Source: Orientallactaga sibirica (Eukaryota > Chordata > Mammalia > Rodentia > Dipodidae). From it: 64,000 nt of DNA. Under the pieces are notes generated by a model that saw only the letters and a program-made list of their open reading frames with translations, ran no database searches and was not told the DNA's origin. This document shows, in pieces, positions 55,133-64,000 of this stretch. The position numbers and the translations under genes were made by a program. Numbering within the stretch: the first letter of the stretch is position 1; the number at the start of each line of letters is the position of its first letter. Location: the NCBI GenBank assembly GCA_036365145.1, contig JAEOAD010000034.1, positions 16,769,501 to 16,833,500 of the forward strand. The letters are read 5' to 3'.

Positions 55133-55314
55133 TAGAGAAAGAGGCAGGTAGAAAGAGAGAGAATGGGTGCACCAGGGTATCTAGCCACTGCAAATGAACT
55201 CAGACACACATGTGCTGCCTTGTGCATCTGTCTTGTATGGGTACTGGGGAATCAAACCTGTGTCTTTTGGCTTTGCAGGTAAGTGTCTTAACCACTAAGT
55301 TGTCTCTCCAATCC
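55133..55314 (-). mobile_element. tRNA-derived SINE, antisense
   Basis: Purine tract 'GAGAAAGAGGCAGGTAG', 'ACCAGGGTATCTAGCCACTG', 'TTGTGCATCTGTCTTGTATG', 'GGCTTTGCAGGTAAGTGTC', head complement 'AGTTGTCTCTCCAATCC'. Confidence 0.88.
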
Positions 55315-55420
55315 TAGAATGACAAATATCTAATAGTATAAAAATAGGAGAGAATATCATTTTTGGAATATTTACATGTGTTACATAGTTATCCATTTTG
55401 TAACATCTTTTCTTTCTGTA

Positions 55421-55561
55421 TTTTTGTTTTTGAGCCATGGTCTCATTGCATACCCTAGAATGGCTTTGTACTCCCTTTGTAGTCAAGCTAGCCTTGAACA
55501 TGCGCTCTTCCCTGTCTTAGCTTCCTAAACACTGGTATTGTGAGTGCCTCCATGTCTGGCC
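55421..55561 (-). mobile_element. B1 SINE, antisense, diverged
   Basis: 'GTTTTTGAGCCATGGTCTCA', 'CCCTAGAATGGCTTTGTACTC', 'AGCTAGCCTTGAACATGCGC', 'TCCATGTCTGGCCC' match antisense B1 in order with many changes. This may be a monomeric old copy. Confidence 0.7.
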
Positions 55562-55637
55562 CATTTTTTTTTTTCTTAAGAGAAAGTAAATCTCTCTCTC
55601 ATTAATGGGTTGAGTATGTCCATGAGAATATAGATTT

Positions 55638-55858
55638 ATGCATGCATCATTGGTTAAAGGTGCTTGATTATAATACCTGATTGCCCAGGTTTGATTTCCC
55701 TTGCACCCACATAAAGCCAAACAGACAAAGTAGCACATATGTCTGGAGTTAATTTGCAGTGGCAAGAGGCCCTGGTGCTCCCATTCTCATTTTCTCTTTC
55801 TTTCTGCCCCTGTCTTTCTCTCTCTCTCTCAAATAATTAAATAAAAATATGTTTAAAT
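55638..55858 (+). mobile_element. tRNA-derived SINE, sense, 5'-degraded
   Basis: The head is blurred ('TGCATCATTGGTTAAAGGTG'), then 'GCCCAGGTTTGATTTCCC', 'GCCAAACAGACAAAGTAGC', CT tract, AATTAAATAAA tail. Confidence 0.85.
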
Positions 55859-57024
55859 AACACAGCCTAGCAACTGGAGGGAGGCAATATTTGTGAATGA
55901 TTGGCCTACCAGCACTATCCAGCTCCCAGGTAGTGGATAGTTATAGGACAGTGGGTGTGTTCTATTGTGCTTGATTGACACAATTGTGAGAACAAGGCTG
56001 GAAGCAGGGAGACAATGAGACTGAGTAACAGTGGTCTGTTTCTTTCTCTAAATAGGGCAGGGATTAATAGGTACAAGTAAACTTTAGTCTAGTGGTCAGT
56101 GATTTCTGATCTTCCCATCTCTCATGAACAACTTGATGGATAGTTTCTCAAGAAGCTGAAAGACCCAGGGTGCAGTCAAATCATCATAGCAGGACAACTA
56201 ATGGGGCTTGAGGCTAGATGGAGGGAAAAAAATAGAGAACAAAATACAGAGGTGGAGAAACGAAACATCAGTCTAAACAAATAAAGCATTATTGAATAGA
56301 TGTATATATTTACACACTGTGTCATCTAATCAAAAGATATACAAAAGACATGTCCTTGACTAAGGATATTTAATACTGCAACATGTCATTTTCTTCATTA
56401 ATTAATACAGAGAACTATATCAAGTCACAGTGTATGAAACAATAAAATCAAAAATACAGTTATAAAAAATTAAATTAAAATGCATGATTCTTAGTGTAAA
56501 AATAATAGAAATCCCAAAGGGAGAAAAACATGGATGTTGATGAAAAGCATTTAGTTTTTTTTCCCAAAACCATTATCAAGTAGTATTTATTTTCCAAATG
56601 TAAGATTTATCCAATATTTCAACATTGTCATACATGTATATGTATTTATACAAATACAAACATATATCAAAAATATTGAAGAAACCAATACAGAATAAAA
56701 TATCCATGAAAACATAAAATGATCAGAAATAACTTTAACATGAAATAAGCATGAGCCTCAGGCAAAACATCCTTATAATCTCCTTGAATGATACAGGATA
56801 GATAAAACAAAAATCTGTTAAAGGAAATGAAATCTAATAACAAATGGTCCAGTGGTCAAGTAAATAGTAGAGAAGATAAGAGAAAAGTATTTTGCAAAAT
56901 ATCAATCATTCCCAACTTAGAATATAGCAAGAATTTTTATCTTTAGTGAAAATATAACCTATCATGTATTTGTTTATGATTTATTGTGCAAAGAAGATGA
57001 TTACAATGATTTTAATGTTTATAT
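55859..57024. other. Anonymous AT-rich DNA
   Basis: No gene, RNA or recognisable repeat family in this stretch. Confidence 0.4.
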
Positions 57025-57037
57025 AAAGTCCTATATA

Positions 57038-57259
57038 GGGGCTGGAGAGATGGCTCAGTAGATAAGGCCCTTGACTGTGAAGCCTAAGGACCTAAGTTTG
57101 ATTTCTCAATACCCATGTAAGCCAGATGCACAAACTGGTGCATGCATCTGGAATTTGTTTGCAGAGGCTGGAGCCCTGGCACTCCCATTCTCTCACTCAA
57201 TCTGCCTCTCTCTCTTATTCTTTGTCTCAAATAAATAAATACATAAATAAATAATTTTT
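57038..57259 (+). mobile_element. tRNA-derived SINE, sense
   Basis: Head 'GGGGCTGGAGAGATGGCTCAG', 'GTGAAGCCTAAGGACC', 'GCCAGATGCACAAACTGG', (AAAT)n tail. Flanks 57025-57037 and 57260-57272 (AAAGTCCTATATA versus AAAGGCCTACATA) form a 13-bp target duplication with two mismatches. Confidence 0.94.
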
Positions 57260-57300
57260 AAAGGCCTACATAGCATGAAAGAAGAGTATCAAAAGGGAAT

Positions 57301-57524
57301 AACTGGAGGAATGGCTCAGTGGTTAAGGAGTATGCCAAAGGACCCAGGTTCAACTCCCAAGGCCCCACATTAGCCAGTTGTACAATGGGGCACACACATC
57401 TGGAGTTAGTTTGCAGTGGTTAGAGGGCCTGGCATGCCCATTCTCATTCTCTCTCTCCCTACCTACCCCCCTCTTTCTTTGTCAAATAAATAAATAAATA
57501 AATAAAAATAAAATATTAAAAAAA
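57301..57524 (+). mobile_element. tRNA-derived SINE, sense, with shortened A-box region
   Basis: 'AACTGGAGGAATGGCTCAGTG' head. 'GGTTAAGGAGTATGCCAAAGG' lacks several bases of the tRNA anticodon-like region. B box 'CCCAGGTTCAACTCCC', CT tract and AAAT tail. Confidence 0.9.
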
Positions 57525-57616
57525 GAGAAAACAAATTAATAAAGATTGCCTTGTTAATACTGGAACATACAGTAACACTCATGGGTTCAGTTCAAACTAG
57601 TATTTTAAATAGCTTT

Positions 57617-57822
57617 CATCGGGGTGGAGAGATGGTTTAGCGATTAGGGCATTGCCTGCAAAACCAGATGATCCCAGTTCGATTTCCCAGGACCCATGTA
57701 AGCCAAATGCACAAGGGGTACATGCATCTGGGGTTCTTTTGCAGTGGCTGGAGGCCCTGGTGTGCCCATTCTCTCTCTCTCTCAAATAAATAAAGAAATA
57801 AAATATTAAAAATGTTAAAAAG
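57617..57822 (+). mobile_element. tRNA-derived SINE, sense, well preserved
   Basis: 'GGGGTGGAGAGATGGTTTAGC' head, B box 'CAGTTCGATTTCCC', 'GCCAAATGCACAAGGGG', CT tract, AAAT tail. Perfect 11-bp target duplication TAAATAGCTTT at 57606-57616 and 57823-57833. Confidence 0.95.
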
Positions 57823-58029
57823 TAAATAGCTTTGCTGTTTGTGGATAAATGTGCCAAGTGCATCATTTTAAGGACCTTTTTACATGCATTGTTTGTGCTT
57901 ATACAAATGCTCTCCTATGAGATATGCATGTAGTGTGTCCGTTAGCATTGCTCAGATATCCACTTAAATGTCTTTCTGTACAGCAAGGCAGGAAGACCCT
58001 CAGTCTAAACTCACTCTGTTCTCTATTTT

Positions 58030-58190
58030 ATTTGATTGTCTTCAAACATTTATTTATATACTTATTTAGTTACCTCATTTTTATGTATTATTTTTCCTTT
58101 TCCTACCAGAATATAAACTCAATGAAAAAGAGGATGCCATTGTTTTTTCTGCACTATAACTGCAGGACTTAGGAAATTTCATGGTGAAAA
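58030..58190 (+). repeat. L2 LINE 3' end, sense
   Basis: 'CCTACCAGAATATAAACTCAA', 'TGAAAAAGAGGATGCCATTG', 'TTTTCTGCACTATAACTGCAG' follow the L2 3' order ('CTAGAATGTAAGCTCCATGAGGGCAGGGACTTTG'). The hydrophobic frame at 57924-58172 is non-coding. Confidence 0.6.
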
Positions 58191-59073
58191 TATACATTCA
58201 GAGATCCTAAAATAAGTCACAATATTTATATGAGAATTTTAAATGGAACAAAGGCAGCATTTCAATGTGGGAGAAGAAGATGGTTAAACTAAACAGAGCT
58301 GGCGCAACTGTCTACCCATCTGGAAGAAAATTAAGTTGGAGTCTATCTCACGTCAGAGAAAAAAATAAATTCCAGATGGTTTAGAAGCTTAAGTACAAAA
58401 ATAAATGATTAAATAAATAAAACAAAAGTATCACAAGACATCTCAAACATAGGAATACTGTTCATTATCAAGAAAAGCAAGAAATATATAAAATGAATAT
58501 ATTTACTTACAAAACTAAAATAGAATATATAAAATATTATTTCTTCATAGAACAGATGTCATTTATATTTCCATATATGAAAACATCTATATCTGTAATA
58601 TACATATTAGGCAACTATACCATAGAATAAATAAATTAGAAACTAATAACTTTAGACCAAAAAAAATAGAGAATATTTTTTCAAATATCTATCATAATTG
58701 AAATCACAAAACTAAAGAGAAATATAGTCTTAAATATCAAGTTGAAAGAGTCAGTATCAATATAGATGTCTATTCTTAGTTTCTTGAATCAAAAAAATAA
58801 AACTTCTGTGCCAAATAGGTATATATTTATGTTCATCATATTAGGAAAATTTAGCAGGTGATCCTTTTGTGCTATAGCGACGAAGAGAAGAAGAACACAT
58901 TCTCACTGTGCAAATGAACTTGCCATTTTCGGGGAATGAATTATCTACTAAAGTTGCTTTATATTTCCACTTTACATTAGACAGATTTGGGTATAATACA
59001 AGATAATCCCAAAGTCACAGTGACTTGGAACAGCCAACACATATGTACCTTAGTGACAGGTCTCAAAATCACA
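58191..59073. other. Anonymous AT-rich DNA
   Basis: Very AT-rich with many short A-runs. No recognisable repeat or coding signal. Confidence 0.45.
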
Positions 59074-59300
59074 GGCTAGAGAGATGGCTTAGCGGTTAAA
59101 CGCTTGCCTGTGAAGCCTAAGGACCCTGGTTCGAGGCTTGATTCTCCAGGACCCACGCAAGCCAGATGCACAAGGTGGCACACACATCTAGAGTACGTTT
59201 GTAGTGGCTGGAGGCCCTGGCATGCCCATTCTCTCTCTCTACCTGCCTATTTCTGTATCTCTCTTTCTCTCTCTCTCTCTCAAATAGATAAATACAAAAA
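59074..59300 (+). mobile_element. tRNA-derived SINE, sense, with altered B box
   Basis: Head 'GGCTAGAGAGATGGCTTAGCG', 'GTGAAGCCTAAGGACCCTGG'. The B box is interrupted by an extra GGCTTGA (TTCGAGGCTTGATTCTCC), then 'GCCAGATGCACAAGGTGGC', CT tract and AAAT-like tail. The frame at 59104-59376 is SINE translation. Confidence 0.93.
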
Positions 59301-59659
59301 TATTGTACATATAAAGATCACCTGTGACCCTTCAGTTGGTTGGAGTTTTCTCTTTTTGGGAATCAGGCTTAAGTAACAATGTCTTCCAAGGGCACAAAAC
59401 CCTTGTGAGGTTCAGCAAAACTGAAAAGAGTGTTAAGAGTTTATCATATACAACTGCATCCTTTTGAGTAAATCCAACCTTACTGTGGTGCAAAAATGCA
59501 CTCAAATATAAGTTATGAGGGAAAAGGGTAAATATGTGCTGAGTCATAAAGAGGAATATTATATGATCCAAACCAGAATGTCCAGAATGAGATCTTTGGA
59601 ACTTGCACATGAGCATGAATTGATGCAGAAATCTTTTTGTTATTTTTTTTTGTGCCACT

Positions 59660-60640
59660 CTCTTAAAATATTTCTTTTTCTTATTAACATATTTTGTATG
59701 GGTATGTCATATATTGGTTCCCTCTTATCCCTCATGCCTGCCCCCATTCCGCTGGGGACCCTCTTCCAAGGGGTTACAGGTATTCTCCATCAGGTAGTGG
59801 TTTATGCATTGTGGGAGAAGCAGTTAGTTATTTTGGTGGGGACAGATGCATCTGGGCATGATGTCTCAACCTATGGTTCTTACAGTCTTTCTGCCCATTC
59901 TTCCACAAAATTCCCTGAGCCATGTTGGGTGGGTTTTAAATCTACTTCAGTGATGAGCTCTTGGGAGCCTCTGGATTTCTTCACTGGTAAGTGTTGATTA
60001 TCTTCAGGGTCTGTCCCCTTCACCCTGGGGCTGATTATCAGGTTCAGCATGGAAGCAGCACTCTTGCTCATCTCCCCAATTCCTTTGTGGATTCAACTGT
60101 GGCTTGGCTGAAGTGCCAGGGGTAGTTTATCTCCTTGGGTCTCGCTATCTTCTGAAAAATAACAGATTTTCAAATGGAAAGTGACTGAGCATAGTTTAAA
60201 TGGGATAAGCATTGTTAATTTAGGGGGGATTTGATATATGTAACTCCTCTTTCACCCAAAGACTAGTGAGAGCTTGACACTGGAGAGCATAATCTTTGTC
60301 TCCTTAGGATTCTCATCTGGCTTCCAATTCCAGATATGGGTTCCTCCACATTGAGCAGATCTCTTAGCCAATCAGAAAGCTATTGATTATCCACCAAGGC
60401 TGTGTTCTACTATTGCACTGGCTTGTACATCCTGTCTGAGTGTTTGCTTCTGAGTAGTTTAGACCTCTGGTTGCTCAGACCATTATTGGCCACTTTTCCC
60501 CAGTAACTCATGTAGCACTTTCCAGCACTAGACAGGCTAACTGACTGGATACTGGCTCTCTTCTGGATTCCAGCCAGGTCTCTCTATTTTCTGTGTCCTC
60601 AACATATAGTATCTTCAGCAATAGGGTCTTACCTGTTGAT
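59660..60640 (-). mobile_element. L1 3' UTR, antisense
   Basis: 'CCCCCATTCCGCTGGGGACC', 'GAGCCATGTTGGGTGGGTTTT', 'GGGATAAGCATTGTTAATTT', 'ATTGAGCAGATCTCTTAGCC', 'CCACTTTTCCCCAGTAACTC', 'GGATTCCAGCCAGGTCTCTC' match 62717-63640 in the same order and 19843-20541 in part. The 160-codon plus frame at 59515-59997 and the minus frame at 59880-60071 fall largely in this non-coding UTR. Confidence 0.78.
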
Positions 60641-60969
60641 GCAGACACCTTAAGCATGCTCTACAAATGCCCAACATGGAATCTGCAGAACCCATGACTA
60701 TGCACTCTTACATGGTGTGGTGAGTGGGACTTGCATATGTGGTTACTTTAAAAGAATTGAGAGTGTGACATTATTCTGGATTGTTTGAGTGGAGCCTATG
60801 TAATTATATGGGTTCTTAAAAGAGAGAAAGAGGAATATCAGAGTTAATTCTGGGTAGGGAGATGTGATGGTAGAAAGAAGAAAAAGGAGAAATGTGAACA
60901 AGAAACTGCTAGCAGAGGAATGAAGTAGTACCCAGGATATGGAAAAGACAAGGGTAAGTATTTTTTAAA

Positions 60970-61161
60970 GATATTTTGTTTATTTATTTATTTGAGAGAG
61001 AGAAAGAGAGAATGGGCAACCAGGGCCTCTAACCAATGTAAATGAACCCCAGATGCATGTGCCCCCTTGTGCATCTGGCTTATGTGGGTCCTGGGAAATT
61101 GAACCCGGGTTCTTAGGCTTCACAGGCAAATATGTTACCTGCTAAGCCATTTCCCCAGCCC
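60970..61161 (-). mobile_element. tRNA-derived SINE, antisense
   Basis: Flanked by a roughly 20-bp imperfect target duplication (60950-60969 and 61162-61181; AAGGGTAAGTATTTTTT versus AAGAGTGAGTTTTTTTT). 'CAGGGCCTCTAACCAATG', 'CCCCTTGTGCATCTGGCTTA', head complement 'GCTAAGCCATTTCCCCAGCC'. Confidence 0.92.
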
Positions 61162-61181
61162 AAGAGTGAGTTTTTTTTAAA

Positions 61182-61840
61182 TTTTATTTTATCTAGAGCC
61201 TCCCAGAGGAACTGCCAAACTATTGTAGGGTGTCTGATCTCCAGAGCTTTAAGAATAAATTAAAACACTGAATTTGTGATAGATTATATTGGCAACAGGA
61301 AACCAACTCTGTTCTTGTCTTATATGTCCCTTAATGAGGTAGTTGCTTTCTTAAAAACACGCTCAGGCAGTTTTGCTTTGCCGTACATAGAGTGTGACTA
61401 ATCCAACTAAAATGGTCACACTGTTACTAGATCATATAATCTTAGAAGACTGCTGTCATAAAATGGTATTGCCTTAACTAAAATGTCATTATATAGCACA
61501 TGCAAACAAAATATAAACATACTGAAACATTTTGAGTAATATTACAACATAGTTGAGAATGTTAAAATCTAGGTGCAAAATAAATTCCATTCCTTATCAT
61601 AGAGTAATTGAGCTTCACACTACATGGTCTAATATATCTAAATTATACAATACTGCTTAATGATAAGAATATAATTGTTGGAGCTGGGGGTCATGCTTCA
61701 AGGTTAGAACCATCCCTAGGTGGTTTCCAGGGAGGACAAGGCCAGAATAAGGGAGTTTCGATGCAGGGCTGTGCGACCATTGATGTTTTCTTTTATCAGA
61801 AAGCAGCAAGAACCGAGGACAATCAAATTCTATCAACCAG
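61182..61840. other. Anonymous DNA, possibly L1-related in its last part
   Basis: 61680-61840 is GC-richer than its surroundings and runs straight into an L1 3' UTR. It may be further L1 sequence that I do not recognise. Confidence 0.35.
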
Positions 61841-62330
61841 ACAAGGATAGCTGTCTTCATGGCAGGAGATGAATCACCCCTCGCACAGCAGCTAGGGCCC
61901 AGGTAAAACCACAGAGGAGTTGGTGAGATGAACAAGAATGCTGCTTCCATGGTCAGCTGACAACCTGGGCCAGGGTAATGGGAATACTGATACTCAAAAT
62001 GCACCAAAGCAGAAATCCTGAAGCTGCTGAGAGCTCAATCTCTAATGTAGACTTAAAGCACACCTATGAAGGATCGGGGAATTTATCAGAAATGGGGACA
62101 GAAAGAATGTAAGAGACACAGAGTGGGGAGGGACTATCTAGAGGCATCCCCGCCCACAATGACTGACTGCTATTCTCATAACTCTTAACCCACAAGTCTG
62201 TGGTGAATACTAGCAATCCCATTAAGGAGTGTCCTCAGTGGAGTAGAGGCAAGGAGGAGGGAAATGATGGTACTTACATATGTGTCCATACAGTTTCTAC
62301 TTAATAAAATATTAAAAAGCATATAATTGT
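61841..62330 (+). mobile_element. L1 3' UTR, sense
   Basis: 'AAAACCACAGAGGAGTTGG', 'GAACAAGAATGCTGCTTCC', 'CTAATGTAGACTTAAAGCAC', 'GGGAGGAGGGAAATGATGGTAC'-type wording, AATAAAATATTAAAAAG end. It aligns in order with 37530-38030 and with the complement of 62717-63120. It faces the minus-strand copy that starts 390 bp to its right. Confidence 0.75.
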
Positions 62331-62501
62331 AACTGTAAATATGTGTATGATATTCAGAATTGTATTGTTTGAATAACAAGGTCTCAAATATGCATATGTA
62401 TGCCATATAGTTTTAATTTTGTAATGAACCAGGCTGATGGTACTCATTTTTAATAAGTAGAATTATCTTATTTTTATTATCTTAAATCTGTGAATTTTAT
62501 A

Positions 62502-62506
<5 letters not shown>

Positions 62507-62536
<30 letters not shown>
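62507..62536. repeat. (AT)n microsatellite
   Basis: About 15 AT units between two convergent L1 3' ends. Confidence 0.93.
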
Positions 62537-62541
<5 letters not shown>

Positions 62542-62677
62542 ATCATAAATATTCTTTCTAATATGTGTATATATGTATATAATCACATATACTACAATAC
62601 ATATTTACCTGTGAGATACTAGAAATTATTTTTTCCTTTTAAATATATATTTATTATATAATAATAATAAAACAATA

Positions 62678-62681
<4 letters not shown>

Positions 62682-62712
<31 letters not shown>
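62682..62712. repeat. (TA)n microsatellite at L1 3' tail
   Basis: About 15 TA units directly at the 3' terminus of the minus-strand L1, preceded by (ATA)-rich DNA. It probably derives from the element's tail. Confidence 0.9.
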
Positions 62713-62713
<1 letters not shown>

Positions 62714-62716
62714 TAT

Positions 62717-64000
62717 ATATGCCATGATGGTACCATTGTTAGCCTTCTCCCTGTCCTCCCCATGGGTAATGTGAGTCTTGCCTTATGGGCGTAGCCATCA
62801 CTTATGTGGGAGAGGCAATAACTGTGTGTATAATGACTCAACTCATGGCTCCAACAATCTTTCCACCTCCTCTTCCGTGAATTTCCTTGAGCCATGTTGG
62901 GTTCATTTTAGGTCTATTTCTGTGACGAGGTTTTGTGAATCTCTGTGTCTCTGGATATCTGATTTGTTAAGGGATGAGTGTTATTTGTGTCTATCTCCTT
63001 CGCCCTTGTGCTGGTACCAGGTTCACCAATAAAGCAGCACTCTTGCTCTTTTCCCCTATGACTCTATGGCTTCAGCTAGTGCTCTGGTGAGGTGCGATGG
63101 GCTAATTCCTCATTCCTCAGGATATGTGTCCATCTGAAAGAGAGAAGCAGATTCTCCAGTGGAGAGTGAGGTTAGTGCAAGATACATGGATAACCATTAT
63201 TATTTTAGAGAGAATTTAATAGGTGTATTCCCTCTTGTATCCCATTATTGGTGGGAGCTTAATATTGGAGAGGGGGCTCATTTTTGGAAATGGTTCTGAC
63301 TTGTTTCCTATTTCCAGGTATAGGTTCCATTCCACTGAGCAGATCCGTTAGCCAGATCTATAGTAGTTGGTTACCCACCATGGCTGTGTGCCACTATTGC
63401 ACTTCTGTGAGCATTACTTCAGGTTATTTGCTGCTGAGTGCTTAGACCACTAGTTACTTAGACAGATGTTGGCTGTTACCCCCCCCCAGTCACTTATGTA
63501 GCATCTTTTGGCACTATATAAGCTAACATTCTGGGGACTGACTCTCTTCCAGATTCCAGGCAGGTCTCTCCATGTTCCATCCAAACAGCATATGGTGTCT
63601 TCAGCAGCAGTTCTTACTATTAACCTTTGGTGGGTCATCAAGTATATACTGATAGAAATCTGTTTTCTGGGCTGGAAAGATGGCTTAGCGGCTAAGGCGC
63701 CTGCCTGCTAAGCTTAAGAATGCTAGTTCCCATGTCCAGCAGTTCCAATCTCCAGGTCCCACGTTTAGCCAGATGCAAAGTGAGGCAAGGGCACAATGCC
63801 ACACTTGCCCACAAGGGTGCTCACGCATCTAGATTTCGTTCACAGCAGCTGAGAGACTGCTGGCGTGCCCATCTCTGTCTCCCTCTCCCTCTCTATCTCT
63901 CTCTGTCTCTCTCTCCAAAAATAAATTTTAAAAAATTTTTAAAAATTAAAAAAAAAAGAAATCTGTATTCTTTTGGGAAACCTTGTGGTACCATAAAATC
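62717..64000 (-). mobile_element. L1 3' UTR, antisense, continuing past the window edge
   Basis: The most complete L1 3' UTR copy here: 'TGATGGTACCATTGTTAGCC', 'TGACTCAACTCATGGCTCC', 'GAGCCATGTTGGGTTCATTT', 'GGATAACCATTATTATTTTAG', 'GGTTCCATTCCACTGAGCAG', 'GTGCCACTATTGCACTTCTG', 'CAGATTCCAGGCAGGTCTC'. 'GCCACTATTGCAC' also occurs in mouse L1 3' UTRs as I remember them. A SINE interrupts at 63669-63956. The right part (63640-64000) is only presumed L1. Confidence 0.75.
63669..63956 (+). mobile_element. tRNA-derived SINE, long variant, sense, young
   Basis: Head 'GGGCTGGAAAGATGGCTTAGC'. It carries the long-variant features of 47847-48103: duplicated CCAG-ended B-box segment (63724-63755), 'AAAGTGAGGCAAGGGCACAAT', 'ATTTCGTTCACAGCAGCTGAG'. 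Fifteen-base target duplication AGAAATCTGTTTTCT (63654-63668) and AGAAATCTGTATTCT (63957-63971), one mismatch. Confidence 0.95.

Noticed and set aside
59515..59997. 160-codon plus-strand open frame
   Set aside because: Most of it lies in an antisense L1 3' UTR (59660 onward) that is shared with two other copies where the frame is broken.

Overview
This is mammalian, almost certainly rodent, nuclear DNA. It is AT-rich and contains no gene I can support. None of the open reading frames has a convincing coding signature. The longer ones lie in retrotransposon or simple-repeat DNA, or in anonymous AT-rich sequence. No rRNA, tRNA, CRISPR or bacterial-type features are visible. The rodent call rests on B1 SINEs, B4-like (tRNA+B1) composites and MaLR-type LTRs. 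About 28 copies of a roughly 200 bp tRNA-derived SINE dominate the window. Each has a tRNA-like head resembling 'GGCTGGAGAGATGGCTTAG', a B box near 'GGTTCGATTCC', a pyrimidine-rich (CT)n stretch and an (AAAT)n tail. From memory this matches the SINE family of jerboas and relatives (Dipodoidea, e.g. Jaculus). That species guess is inference.

Layout. 1-16.7 kb: mostly anonymous AT-rich DNA with a few SINEs, one minus-strand LTR (about 4.25-4.59 kb), and GATA/TATC arrays at 9.07 and 12.19 kb. 16.7-18.5 kb: a complete non-coding MaLR-like retroelement with two LTRs and a near-perfect 5-bp target duplication. 18.6-21.7 kb: a minus-strand L1 3' region split by a second L1 whose ORF2 C-terminal segment is inverted relative to its 3' UTR (twin priming). 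22-31 kb: mainly anonymous DNA, with a candidate conserved non-coding stretch, B4-like elements, a solo LTR at 29.0 kb and a (GT)n tract. 31-36 kb: old L2/MIR remnants overlaid by young SINEs, and an LTR. 37.4-38.5 kb: another inverted L1 3' UTR with SINEs nested at its tail. 38-49 kb: SINE clusters, two LTRs and a TATC array. 49-54 kb: L2/MIR remnants, a minus-strand LTR and a largely repeat-free stretch that may be conserved non-coding DNA. 54-64 kb: SINE clusters plus three L1 3' UTR copies, two on the minus strand and one on the plus strand.

No genes act together here. The window reads as an intergenic or intronic region whose structure is a history of retrotransposon insertions. The best-supported results are insertion chronologies read from target-site duplications, two twin-primed L1 insertions, an intact-length MaLR-like element and an apparent SINE subfamily carrying a tandem duplication at its B box. 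I found no evidence for a new biological system.
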